Of a stretch of 64,000 bases of DNA, positions 1 through 13,500 are shown piece by piece (within the stretch, counting starts at the first letter, position 1; each line of letters begins with the position of its first letter). The notes below the pieces were generated by a model that saw only the letters and a program-made list of their open reading frames with translations, was not told where the DNA came from and did not search any database. Made by a program: the position numbers and the translations under genes. Source of the DNA: Apostichopus japonicus (lineage: Eukaryota > Echinodermata > Holothuroidea > Aspidochirotida > Stichopodidae); assembly GCF_037975245.1 (NCBI RefSeq), contig NC_092569.1, forward strand, positions 32,631,668 to 32,695,667, read 5' to 3'.

Positions 1-171
1 TGTGACTGCCACTGACTGGCACTTCTAGTCCACCTGTACACCTCATTGTACCGTCCAAACCTGCTGGGTCTCCAAGGGGATAGGTTTCATGTACACATAA
101 ACAAAGTTTTATAAGGTCTGTACTGGAAATGTATGAATTTATGTGTCATCAAAGAGGTTGCTAGTAGGATG

Positions 172-310
172 GTTACCGTACAGTATGTACAGTAAATTTA
201 CTGCACATATTATAAAGTAAATTTGACTGTGCATACCGTACAGTAAATTTACTGTACATATTATAAAGTAAATTTGACTGTGCATATCGTACAGTAAATT
301 TACTGTGCAG
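172..310. repeat. Three-copy repeat with perfect palindrome
   Basis: A unit of about 55-60 bp is repeated. Each copy contains acagtaaatttactg, and the middle copy holds the perfect 20-bp palindrome gtacagtaaatttactgtac at 238-257. The spacer attataaagtaaatttgact is also repeated. Confidence 0.8.
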
Positions 311-3094
311 CTGCAGCTCTGTTTCCTTAGTACTTTAGTCCAAATTAATCAGATTTCATACTTTGCCAGATGCATGTATGTATGTATCAGTAAGGATGTC
401 ACAATTAGGGTGATGCTGTTCGTTGGAGTGGATGTATGAATGGTAAACTATTTTAAAACATTACAACCAAACATAAACTATGGTGACAGAAGTATGAAGC
501 AAGAGTATGATCTGAAACTTGAGTTCTTGGCAATTTAACATAGTCTGGCCCTCAGGCCTGAAGCTAGGTTTTAGTATACATGTGTGATGTTTACACATAT
601 TGCACAATCATCCTAATGTTGTAGATGAATTTGGCGTGCAACACATTTCATACTACATAAACCTGTCTAATTTTATGTAAATTCCATGGTAACCTCATCC
701 TTTAGACTTTTTAACAAAAGACAATTTTTTTTTTACAAAAAAGTTTAAAAAATACCAAATTAGTTGAACAGTTTTATGGAGACAGCAATGCCACTCCTAA
801 TCATACTTGTGGTCTTTGTCATGTAAGGAAGTAACCTGAAGAAAACTTCCTGAAACAGCTAAGATTTAGTAGTTATTTTATTGTTTATACTGTACCTTGA
901 GTAGCATGTTTGTACCAGGGAGTTGTTTAACAACTCCCAGTACATTCAGTGCTATTCAGTAAATAAAAACAAGAGATATTTATAGTGCATGATACTGTAT
1001 TGATTTGAAGATTAACAATTCCTGCACAATCAGAATGATTAGGTTCAAAGGTTGCAGTTAATCATGCTGTTATTACATGACAAGGGGATGAAGTCAGCAC
1101 ATATAAAGCATGTTCAAGTGTTACTTTAAGTTCATGACAATATAACAGTAACATTAATAATAAATCATAATCATAATCAAATTTTTGACTTTGGAGATAG
1201 CTAATTGTTGTTGACAACTTGATGCCTTGATATGTTACTATGGTACAAAATGAATGCATTTGTATAATTTTTGTGTACATAATATTCTGTGATCAATGCT
1301 TTATTTCATATCTACATTCATTTATATTTAGATCTTAGGAGAGTTTGTTGGTCACGTACAAGATGATTGTGGGCTAAATCTTCACATAATCCTAAACTTT
1401 ACATCATTTTACTGTACACATGAATGACTGTTACGTGTTACCATCAGTCCGATTGTGGCAAATTCAAAACCTATTGCCATCTTGAACAGTAGTAACTATT
1501 ACCGGTGGTCACACAGCTATCAGCAATTACTAGGATTGCCTAGATACTTGGAACAGCCAGCTGACAGAGTTTTGTTTACATGGGAATACCAAGTGGACAG
1601 GCTGAGCTGCCATCATTGCTAGGTTTAGAGAACTTTGACAGTTTAATATACTGTAAAAGGAAGAAGAAGGCTGCTGTACTTCTATAGAGCTCACACACAC
1701 ACTGTTAATTCACATCACTGTTTAAACATACTATGGACAAAGTCTGGCAAACCTGTAAAACTCTTTCAATCAATTCCGCAGTAATTCCTAATCTCATCAT
1801 CTCTGGCAAACTTTAATTTCTTTGCGAGGATTATATGTGTTTGTCTTTCTTCAACGGTCAAGCGCTCTTTTCTTCAAATACTACTTTGACAGAATTTAAT
1901 TGTTCTTAGTCCTGTCAACGCCAGGCTGAAAGACATGTGTAATCTAGGTCAGTTGCTAATTTGAGGGACAGAACTGTTCGTTATAAATATATATATACAG
2001 CAGACCTGTATACTATATATGTGGTAGGTATACATACTATATTAGCCTATACTACAGTATATAGTAGGTATAGTGGCTGGTATATAGAACTTAGTTAACA
2101 GTGATGGAAGAAACTTACCACAAGTCAAAGAAAGGTTATAAATTCCCTGAGAGATTTATCACTAATTTGCATACAATGGTATCATGATAACCATTGTTAC
2201 AGTGAAGGTAAAAGATGTTTACCACGTTTGACCACCCTGGTGGTAGTTCCAGCATATTTTATGGGGAATGTATTTACTTTTCAACATGTCAAATGTGAAC
2301 ACTATTCTAGCCCTGCAGTATACTGTACATACCAAACTGTTAAAGGGGGGGGGGGGGTCTTTAATATTTTGTGGGATTAACAATTATGTGGTAGATTTGT
2401 GGTTATATGCACACAGTGTACTTGACCCTGATTTGACTGAAAGGACACACACATTTGAGAAAAGAAATATGGGCCCTCTTTATTTGAATTTGGTGAGAGA
2501 TTATACAAAATAAGGCTGTTAAATTATAAATGTATTAAGTTAATATACAAATGGAGGTGTACAAAACTGAAGAGTATACATAATGTCATATTTCAGTTTG
2601 TGGAGATTCACAAGTACAGATACAATCTGTGGTTGTTGAGTATTATGTTGAGGCCAAAGTGTGGCTAGGTAATATTTCTTTGGTGTAGCCCACCCACATT
2701 TTTGGGTTTCTTGACAGGTGGAGACCATGCTACTTTATGTAACAAATATAGCAACAACAGGTAAAGTTAAAAATGACTTTAAGGAAGGTACACTGTACTG
2801 TAGGTGTATATGGAACACCAAAATGCTCAACAGATACATGCCCATGACTGTGTGCTCAAATTATAATATGAACTGACAATATATGGAATAATGTACCAAA
2901 TTAAGTATTGGAAACATAATGATTGGGAAATTAAATAAGTTTATTTAGACAATGGAAAGAGCAAAGAAATTTATGGCTTGAATCGGATTCAAAGAGGTTA
3001 CTAGTTGGAATCCACATTGGAAATTCTTTTGCTCTTTCCATGTCTGTAACTAAGTGGAAGATCTGTTGATCCTATTGAACTGTTTATTTAAGGT

Positions 3095-3462
3095 ACCGTA
3101 GTACTTACTACAGTAGTACTTACTACAGTGATACTTACTACAGTGGTACTTACTACACTAGTAAAATTACAACACTAGTACTTACTGCAGTAGTACTTTC
3201 TACAGTAGTACTTACTATGTACTTACTACACTAGTAATTACTACTCTAGCACTTACTGCAGTAGTACTTTCTACAGTAGTACTTACTATAGTGGTACTTA
3301 CTACAGTATTACTACAGTGGTACTTACTACAGTAGTACTTACTGTGTGTGCAGTTGTACTGATTACAGTAGTACTTACTACAGTCGTACTTACTACAGTA
3401 CTACTTACTACAGTACTACTTACTACAGTACAGTAGTACTGACTACAGTAGTACCTACACAG
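3095..3462. repeat. 15-bp-based minisatellite
   Basis: Degenerate tandem copies of agtacttactacagt with small insertions and substitutions. It ends before ordinary AT-rich sequence at about 3465. Confidence 0.85.
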
Positions 3463-3840
3463 TATGCTTCCAAATTTGATTCATTCAAAGTTACAGTTAA
3501 TATCAGCATTTGTAAGAGGTAGCTGTAGCACATTAGTATATTCAGTAGCAGCTCTCTGTAAGTGTGTGTAGGTCAATGGTGGCTCCATGCTATCTTCAAT
3601 ACTTTCAAATCACAGCTGAAGTTGTTGTTAATTCTCATCAGAGTTTGGATTCATATTGAACACCTCCATAATTGCATAATTGTAGGGCAAGGAAATATGA
3701 ATTGAATAGAATATATTAAAAAGAACATTTCACAAGCATATATATTCTTAATGAGAGTTGCATCTACTGGGAAATGGAATGTGATTATGAAACAAATTAA
3801 CACGTGCAGCCAGAGGCAGATAAATACTAATAGGCCGTCG

Positions 3841-4129
3841 TACGGCAGTTTATAATGTAAAATGTCCTGAGCAGACTGTATATTATTCGTCCTTGACTAA
3901 TTCCTACTCAGTGGTCTATCATGAGGAGGATTCGCACTTGGACTAAATTAAACTCCACCGAGCCATAAATGGTTGCTTCACTTTTAATACAGAGTGCAGT
4001 GAATAGTGGCTCATGGAACATTGTGCAGCCGACTATTGGCTCACCCACCTCTAGGAACCCTTTCAAGTTTTGTTCATCTTCACCAGCTTGTAGGACTTGA
4101 ACCTCTGTACAGAATAGATCTGTATCTAG
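3841..4129. repeat. Duplicated segment, copy A
   Basis: About 290 bp starting tacggcagtttataatg and ending tgtatctag. It recurs with substitutions and small deletions at 5190-5464. Its minus strand is open across the copy (ORF 3908-4165), whereas copy B has indels in the same region. The origin is unknown; it may be a mobile-element fragment. Confidence 0.8.
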
Positions 4130-4380
4130 GTAATTATTTAGTGTCATGGATTCACTTTGTCGCAATTGTTTGAGTACAGTAGATTACTGAGGGCATTGTA
4201 CTGTAAATCCTCAAGTTTATTACAAAATACAGTATGTATATACTTGTGGCATATACAGTATATACAGTATATGAACATATTAGGTACGAAAGTGAATTTG
4301 TGCCCACCTCTGGTTTGATAGGATTATGACAGATTTTTGACATTGTAACTTTATAGGATTTTTGCGTTCTCTTCCAACAG

Positions 4381-4565
4381 ACTTCTATTACATTCCGGTG
4401 ACCAGCATCTCATCAAAGATCGACGTTACCACTTTCGCACCCACTCGCAGTGTTTCATCGGTAAAGATGCTGTGGATTGGCTGGTACAGTACGGCCATGC
4501 TAAAGACCGGCCTGCTGCAGTTAAACTGATGAATGTCCTCATGAGGCAAATGGTCATACATCATG
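4381..4565 (+). CDS. DEPTOR: DEPTOR exon: first DEP domain, N-terminal part
   Basis: The acceptor is cttccaacag and the donor is catcatg followed by gtaagg. The frame starts one base into the exon, so the previous, unseen exon ends with two bases of an Arg-type codon. The peptide contains IKDRRYHFRTHSQCF and KDAVDWLVQYGHAKDR, the conserved DEP core, and ends VIHH. It splices in phase 1 to 8213-8336, which continues VNDEESDFHDDYSFYRF. Confidence 0.93.
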
Positions 4566-7500
4566 GTAAGGATTTCTCAGCCGGAGACCAAACTGTCATT
4601 TCCGAAAGCTGTAGGATGCTACACCTAGAATTGAACCCCCCCGATGTGAATCTCTTATCCCGAGCTTGTTGATTAAAGCTCTGAGGCTCAGAACATGATT
4701 GATAGTTAGATTTGTCACTACATATTTAACAACAATGGTAGATGCAAATTGACTAGGAGGGTGTTGCACAGTTGCAAAGATGAACGCAGAGTACTACTAC
4801 ATATATACATATACACGCACACAATGTACAGAGCCTTATTATTTTCAGATTTTTATGACAAAACAAATTTGTATGATAAAAAAGTCCCAAAACAACCAAG
4901 CAAAGTACCAACCAAGCAACTCTGCAAGCTGTAAGATTTTACAAACTTAAATGTTCATGAATTTAAATAATTACAAAACAATTAGAGATTTGGAATAATT
5001 CTGGCTAAGGAGCTTTAAAAATTAAAGTGTCTGGAGATGAACAGTAACCTTCTTAAAATAACTTAATTGTATAGTCTTCATCAGAATCATTATGCTTTAA
5101 GAAAATAGAAAAGTTTGGTAAGTTTGAGGGTTACTCTGCAATTAGTGGAAGAAAATGTTATTAAAAGACTGGTGACCATCCAAACATCATACGGCAGTTT
5201 ATAATGTAAAATGTCTCAGAGTGTATATTATTCGTCCTTGACTAATTCCTACTCAGTGGTTTATCATGAGGAGGATTCGCACTTGGACTAAATTAAACTC
5301 CACCGAGCCATAAATGGTTGCTTCAGAGTGTAGTGAAAAGTGGCTCATGGAACATTGTGCAGCCGCTAATGGGCTCACCCACCTCTAGGAATCCTTTTCA
5401 AGTTTCGTTCATCTTCACCAGCTTGTAGGACTTGTACCTCTGTACAGAATAGATCTGTATCTAGAAAATAGAAAAGTTTGGTCAGTTTGAGGGTTACTCT
5501 GCAATTAGTGGAAGAAAATGTTTATTAAAAAGACTGGTAACCATCCAAATATGCAAATTTGTGGAAGTATATAAGAACATGTAAACAAGATGAAGGTGGG
5601 CAGACCTGTGCTTCTCGGAATTCATAAGGTCGGATGGGTGTAGTATTTAAAGATATTGAACGACTGAGCAGTTTTCAAGAGACCAGGCTGGAAGGAATTT
5701 TGAGGAAACTCTATGACATTGATCCTGATATCTAAGTTTGCAGGGCTTAAGTTTAGACTACAGTATTAATTCAGATATACACTGAATTGTTTGTTGCTAT
5801 AACAGTGTCTGTATTTCCCTTGGATGTGGTATTTCCTGTGTGGTAAGATACAAAAGTTATGTTATGTTTAGAACAAGTTACTTTCAGTTTTATTGGTGCA
5901 TGGTTGGATGATATCACCTATCGATTAAGAGGGAACTTTTAGGAGGTTTATTCTACCATAGTTCGAAAGATGCACTTCCTTGTCAGGCTAAAATTACATC
6001 CATGGTATGGCGATGGAGGCTCAATTGAGCTTCATGGTAAAGAGACGGATGAATATCATGTGGTGAGATCTTGGGTTAATATGGCATTTTGGTGTGACCT
6101 TCATAGTTCTGTAGGCCAGAAAGACACACTCATGGATGCAGTCATTTGTGTTGTTTATTTAGAGTGCACCATTTGGCAAATCCTAACAGTTGCAGTCACT
6201 TACCGGTTGTCCTACTGGAGATTGGTTGATCTACATAAAGATAACAGTTTATGATGTTGCACTATTGTACTCTGCCTAGAAAAAAAACACAGTTGCGTGC
6301 GAAGTTGAAATATGTAAAAGCAGGTTATTTACTTGCAGAAGAAGTATAGGTTATCGAGGGTTTTTGTGTTTGTTTACTCAGTAACCTGTGATATCACTAA
6401 CGGCATTGCAAACAAACTATCAGTTTACAGCACTTAAAAGCACCAGTCTGCTATGGCATGATCTTGAAGACTACGAATGACATTTATCTGTTTAGGATCA
6501 AGTCCTTGGTGATGTTAATCTCTCTTCAGGGTTACATCAGGACATTGTTCACATCAACTTTGATTGTGAAATTGTGTGACTTGCCATGTGCACTGTCTTG
6601 AACTCTTGATAATGTTTACTGTTTACCATCAATTATATATATAGCATGTAAATGAAAAACATGGCTCACATGTGCAGTACAGTATTATATCTAGCTAAAA
6701 AAACAGCTGGGCAATAAAAAATTTGCTGAAACTCCCGAGCTGTATAAAGTGATGTGGAATATATAAATTTAACAATGTCATGTAGCATGTATTTCACTTG
6801 AAAGTTCAAATGGAGATCCAGAGGTTTTTTGACTACCAGTAGAATTTCCCATTGTGAGTGAGAGGAGTGCTTGGTGGCATATATTGTACAGTAGAGTGAG
6901 TTTCTCTGTCTGGTCAGTGTACATAGATCTACATATATACATCCTACTGGTACTGTATGATAGTCCATTAAAACACAATACTAATGGTCAACTAGATTGG
7001 AGGTAAAATAACAGGGACAAACTAAAACGAATGACAGCAAATGACAACGAAGGACAGTGGTGAGTGGAGATAGAATGATTTAGGGAGTGGAGTAAATGCG
7101 GTTATTGGTTTTCTGCGCATTTTTTTCGAAATTTTTAGCCAGTCCCTTTTTCTGGCCCAAACTTTTTTAACAACGATTTTCCGATTTTTGGGGGGAAATT
7201 TCCGCCAGGGAGGGGCCCTTGCCCCCCTTCCCCCTTCCCTACGCCACTGTTACAGAGTAGCTCCATAACTGGTGCAAATTTTCTCCTTTTCCAGTCCCTT
7301 TTGCACCCCCCACCTAAAAAAAAATCATTTGAAATTTGTGGCCGTTTCAAGATTATATTTATTGTTAGTTTCTAACAATTAATATCGGAAAAATGATGTT
7401 AAATTTACTTTTTAAAATCAGACTTACAATTTCGCTTACTATAAGGTGCGTTTGTATATCTTGTCTGTACTTTACTAAATCTGTAATCCACGCACTTCGT

Positions 7501-10500
7501 TCACTGTCATTCGTTTTAGTCAACGCAATTTTTTAGTGTGTACAACATATTGTCATTCGTTATGTGTAATGCAATTGTCATTCGTTTTAGTAACACCCAA
7601 AAAACACCCTGGAATGTAGCACTATGGATATTACTGTTGGTATATTAAGCCGTCCTGAATATTATACACACTACACAGAAGGTTATTCCTTACTACTGTA
7701 CTTTACAGTTAAATTTACAGAACTATGTACAGTAGCTTTAGCATGTTAGTATACTACAAGGTAACAGTCACTGTAACACCTTAAGACAGCATTTTGAGCT
7801 GAATTTAACAAAGTTTGATGCACATTGAAGCTTCGACTGCTATTACTCAATGTCGATCTTAATTACATCTCAAACTGCCTCCAAGTTTTTCATACAAAAT
7901 ACCTATTAAAAGTAAATTTCTTGCTTTGCTTGCTGTGATTTCAGGATCGATCCTCCAAATGATGTTTACAAAGAAAAAAAAGAAAAAAGAAATAGAATGA
8001 AAATCAGGTCAACAGTATTTGCTGGCATAATGCATTTACTCGAGGCTCTACGGATCTCGAGTTTCTTTTGAAAGTATTATCATCTATTTCAAGCTGATGA
8101 CATCATTTCCTGTTTGTCCGATGGAAATTATATTTGTGTATCTCCTTGGCAACAAAGATTTTAATAGATCAATTCCCCCTTATTTGCTCTTTTTCTCTCT
8201 CTCTCCGAGCAGTAAACGACGAGGAGAGTGACTTTCACGACGACTATTCCTTTTACCGGTTCAGCATGGACAATAGCACGCTACCGTTGACTCGAGAGAT
8301 CGAGCCTTTCATCAAAGGAGAACGAGTTTACTCAAAGTAAGTGATTGAGTAGCGGCAGTACTGGCGGTCTGATTCAAAGCCTTTAAAGTCATACCAGCCC
8401 TCTCAGTTAATTTGTTCATTTTGGAAAGTTCTGGAAGCAAACTTAACTTTTTGCACGAGATGTAAGCATGTCGTCGCTAACTTTAGTACTAGGGATGTCG
8501 ATGATTTGTTCAAACTTGTGTCGAAAGACACGATCGTTGCTCCAGTTTATCACGAGTACGATGTTGTCCTTTCTGATCTTGTTTGTGATGACATGGTCGT
8601 CGTGTCTTCTTTCCTGCGGTGGATGATTAATTTACGCATTGCACAGTAGTAGTAGAAGTCGTTCATTTTAGCATTAATACCACCATCAAAGCTGGCCAAG
8701 ATTTGAGTTTTGTATTCAAAATATTTCCAAACTCTTTTCTCTTAAAAATATTTTATTATTTTTTACTGTTTTTTAGTTACAGTAAAGGAGTATGTTTCAT
8801 GGGAGGAGCGCGACACATTGTTAGAAACCCCAGAACGATTTGCTATTGCAAACATAATTATTTGGTATATTCATGACACATTAAACCATCATGTAGGGAA
8901 TAATATATATCGTACTGCAGTTCTAAGCAAACTGCTGCAGTATATATGTGATATATACAGTAGTTGTAATACAGCCAAATATCTACACAAAAGCAAATTG
9001 TGTAGTATTTCCAATTTAACATTGAAGGATACCTTTAATCTTCAGTATTTTATGAGAAATAGAACTCACAAAAACCTGGAAAGTCCTAACTCAGTCATGA
9101 AGTGAGCACTAAATTAATCCATGTTGTGTTATAAATATAAGGGATGGTGGAAAATGATAAAGAAGCAACATAGTTTTGCTCCTTTTTATAAAAGTTTTTA
9201 GTATACTGGAAGAGAAAAATACATTGAAAATAGATAAAAGTGAAAATAGAAGTTGCTTGAAATACTGCTCTTTCGGGACTGCAGGCAGACACAGACCTGC
9301 GGTTAAATTACCTGTTACAGTACATAACTTCTTGCGTCATAAATATCTGCATCAAGATTCTACCCTTTCATATTTGGAAAGTTTCATTTCCTTTGATCAA
9401 GTTATTTTTAGCCTCTTCTCATTTTGCCAAGTTTCTAAACCACGATGACGGGAGATTTCCGTTACGATAATAAAAGACTTTCATTTTCGGTGTGAAATGC
9501 AGATCTTAATGCATATATTCATTGTCTATAAAATCCTCCCTCTAATCTTCCCTTTTCCACCGGTCCCTGACACAGCTTTTGCATAAACAATGACTTTCTG
9601 CAAGTCAGATTTAGTGGGAGTCGTCACCAGATCTTGATAAGTTTTGTTCTGCCTGCGTCAGGAGTGATTTGCTTCAAGGATTACCTGGCATGGCGTATTA
9701 TTCAATTCCGCCGATGACGATCTTTCAGTTTCTGCGATAAACAACAACTCTTTAAAACAAACACGAGCGGTTTTGATTTGATGATACGTCATCCTTCATG
9801 GTTTTATGTCTCTGTCTCTACGTCAGCGTTTTACCAATGATTGCCGATTGCAACACAATGCTGTTAGAAAAAGATATGACTCGCTCTAAGTCTTTAACGA
9901 GATGTTTGAGTTTTATACGTAGCGATGCTATATGTTTACCTTGCATGGACACAGACAGTCCCAGAGTTTAGAAAGAAAGCAGGTACATGTCTGAAAGTTT
10001 CAAAAAGTTCTTGCCAGACGGATGGAGGGGTTCACTTTCTTTGATCTCCCAGGTCCATTTGGTTATCCTCAAACGCATGTTTTATTAAATGTAATTAAGC
10101 CACATTTGGTTTTGAAAGTTAAATTACTTTCAAATTTTGAAGGTGATTGAAACATTAAAATTGTTGATGTTACTTCACTAGTAACATATAAAGCAGCTCT
10201 ACATATCTGCAGCTTTCAACATTTGAACGACTCTTGGTTAATACTGTGTCAATTACATCTGTGCAGAATGAATGAAAGGTTCGTAGCTTGTTGCAATAGT
10301 TTCACTTCTTACGAGTCACCACAGGTTATGAAGTCCTAGAACCTCCATCAAGTTAGAAACTTTACTTTTCTGTTTTAGAAAGAATTGATAATTCAATTTG
10401 CCTTTTAGAAGTGTATATTATGTATGTCCAGTCCCTAAAATGTTAGTACAGAAAGAGTGTGCTGATTAGCTAGATGCAGTGCCATATAAGTACTGTAACC

Positions 10501-13500
10501 CCTAAAATTGAGTACAGAAAATATAGACTGATCTTTTTTATTGGCCGTAACGAAACCCATGACTTGGGTCTGGTGCAGGGTGGGGGGGGGGGTATGCTCT
10601 GAAATCTTGAGTTCTGCTGATTGAAAACCTGTACTCTATAGTGTTTATTGACTGTACTGTACATTATAGTTTTCTACCTCTCCAGTGATATTATGATAGG
10701 AGTTGCCTACCTGTTTATGAAACTCACCTAGATAATGAACTTATGTATTAAGCATATATATCATTTATTAATAATGATGTAGATATATTGCAGACATGAT
10801 AATCCATCTAGGTAGACAGCTCTTTATCTCACTTGAGTTGGCAATCTGTTGAATTCCCATGGTGGTGAGTATTTTACCACCTGTTGTTAGAGGCTTTTAA
10901 TAGTTCATCATTCCAGATATATAACATTGGCTGTCAAGAGCTTATCTACATGCATGTCTACATTAGAATGTACCAGGCAGTGTGAGACACTTTTCTCTGA
11001 AAGGTGGACAATTTGGATTGCCTCGTAAGTGTTGTACAGTAGATATCCATGGTAATTTGATAGTTTGAACTTTTTATGTTACATAAAATGAAATTTTGGG
11101 TACTGGCTGCAGTTGGCACATGTCATAACATGTGATGAGTAATATCGCCTATGACTTAAGAGTGTTTAGTCTTTTGAGTAAACAGCTTCTAGGTGGAATT
11201 TGATCTTTACAATTTAAACAATAGGAAAAGAAAAAGAGATAAATAAGAAGCATGCTGGGATCTGTTTGTTGTGTGCTGCACATATGCTGCACTATGTTTC
11301 ACATACTTTTGATATTGATCAGCACATTTTCCTTTGGAAGAATAATACAAATAGTGCAAAGAACAATCAGACATTTGTTATGTATTAGAAATTTGCATTG
11401 TAGGACATTGTCTCCACATTCAAAGAGAATTGTATATTTGTATTATATTTGGTACCACTCGCTGTGAATAACATGCATAATCAAATAATGCCACCAAATT
11501 TGTAAATTTCCAGTATTTGGCAGTGCAGGCCTTTCTTATAGTCAGGGTTTTCTTTCTGTGCAGCTGCTGAGCGGGTTGGGTGTTGCTTTGTTGTGACTTT
11601 TTGTTCATTGATACAGGTCTAAATATTGCTTCTTTCATAACAACTGGTTAAATACTAGATTCACTAACCTGTCCCAGGACTCACAATACCAGTACTCTCG
11701 CTTCTCCGTGGCTAGGGTGAAGAAGCGGTAATCATTTCAACACTACAGGTAGACCTACAGCGACGGGGTCACTCTTGGGTCCATGATCAACCCTCCTTAT
11801 GCTACTCCAAAAGTGACTAAAAGTGTGTTCTCTCTTTAGTTCCCATATTCAGTAAACATTGTTCGGTGTTCACCATGTATTGTTCTACTTTTGTATCAAC
11901 CATCTGAACAGCCCAAAAAGTATCCTAGAAGTTTACTCTATGTAAGGGATAGTGAGAGTATATATCCCAACCCTGTAATTGTTTTATTGTGACAAAGAAA
12001 AATTAAATCTGAGCAGGTTTTTTCAGCAAGGATTTGTGGAAAGATAGTAAATATTGTTTAAAAAACACAAAATTTGTCCTCTTTCACAAGTCTTGCAACA
12101 TGATGTGAGATTAAAGAGACCATCATGCCTCTTAAAACAGAATAACTGTAAAAATCTTTCAAAAATTAAACAGTCAAATACACTTTTAGTGAGGGCAACA
12201 TTTGTGTGCAACATACAGTACCGTACTTGAATTGGTTAGGCTGGCTACGTGAAGTTCGACTTTTATGGTTGTATAAATATCCTCCCACAATGCATTTCTC
12301 TAATGACTCTTTGGATGTTATCAGCGAGAGAATTGACACTGTGATGTGCCCAGATGTCAAAGTGCTGATGAAGAAATCCAATTAAAGATCTTGTCAAATA
12401 TTTCTAAACGGATGACAGACTGTGCATTTAAAGTGTATACATATATACTGCGTTATGTACATGTATGCACATAACCTACACGTGCGTCATGTGTCAGTCG
12501 GCAGAGTACTGTAAGAAAAAAAACGGTTTGCTGCAACGTGACTATAAATCTCGAAAGAAGTTAGAAACTGTCACAAAGAAATGCCAGGATTTGTTTAAAG
12601 GCATGCCCTCTTCTTTAACTGTATGCAGTGAACAGTTTATTCGCTCTCGAGAGTAGAAATTGTTTTGCAGTACGTCCTGCAAGTAGCCAGGCTATTTTTG
12701 GTAATATTTCTGACTGTGGTCCACAAACGAAACTTTAAACCATTAAAAGCACTCAAAGCTCCTGGAGGGTATGATTACAGTTCCTTTTCACTACCAAAGG
12801 GCTATGTTAAATTTAAATATTTTATCTAACTACTTTGTTAGTAGCTTTAGTGATTTGAAACAAAATGCAGCACGATTACTATCTCAATCAGGTGGCTAAA
12901 AATAAACCTTTTTCTTCATGTTTAAGTGAGCTTTTGGATTTTGTTCTGTTAAATCTTAGTGGATCAACGTGGCCTAATATGTTTCATCATGCACCACCTA
13001 CAAGTGAAACTAGAAAATGTTCTGCATTCTGTACATTGCTGCAGGAAATCCTGGTCACGTTTGTGAACGTCCGACTGGTCTGAAAGATACGTAGTTCAAA
13101 TGTTTAGTTTGAAGATTTGTAGTTTGTTATATGATGTAAGTTGAGGTAGTACAGTAGCTGCTAAAAAAAAACCTCTTAGACTGAGGAAAGTTATATTATG
13201 AACAGGGAGACTTTGCAATTCAGAACACATTTTATCTTGCTTTGTGTTTGTAATGAGATATTAGGCATTGTCCAAGAGGAAAGCTCGATAGATTTATTTG
13301 CTTATCACTCCCACTCTGTGATATCCAGAGTGTCAACTTGTAAACTTTTAAGACTGACCGGGTCAGACCAGGTCAGTCTGCCTACTGTTGTCATGCTGCC
13401 TGCTTATAGTTGAGAGTACAATTAGTAACATCTTCATTGTAAAAGCTAACAAATTCATTTCTCTTCTCCTGTTATAGATTATCAGTACGAGGATGTCCTT

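Larger units (their letters stand above)
1..4380. other. Upstream DEPTOR intron/flank, no recognised exon
   Basis: No exon could be supported here. The stretch is AT-rich with a three-copy palindrome-bearing repeat (172-310), a G tract near 2345, a 15-bp array (3095-3462) and one copy of a local duplication (3841-4129). It is probably DEPTOR intron, since the 4381 exon needs an upstream partner ending in phase 1. Confidence 0.6.

Noticed and set aside
4472-4672. A separate 66-codon gene starting MDWLVQYGH
   Set aside because: It is the DEPTOR DEP1 exon read past its donor at 4566; the initiating residue is an internal GTG (Val).
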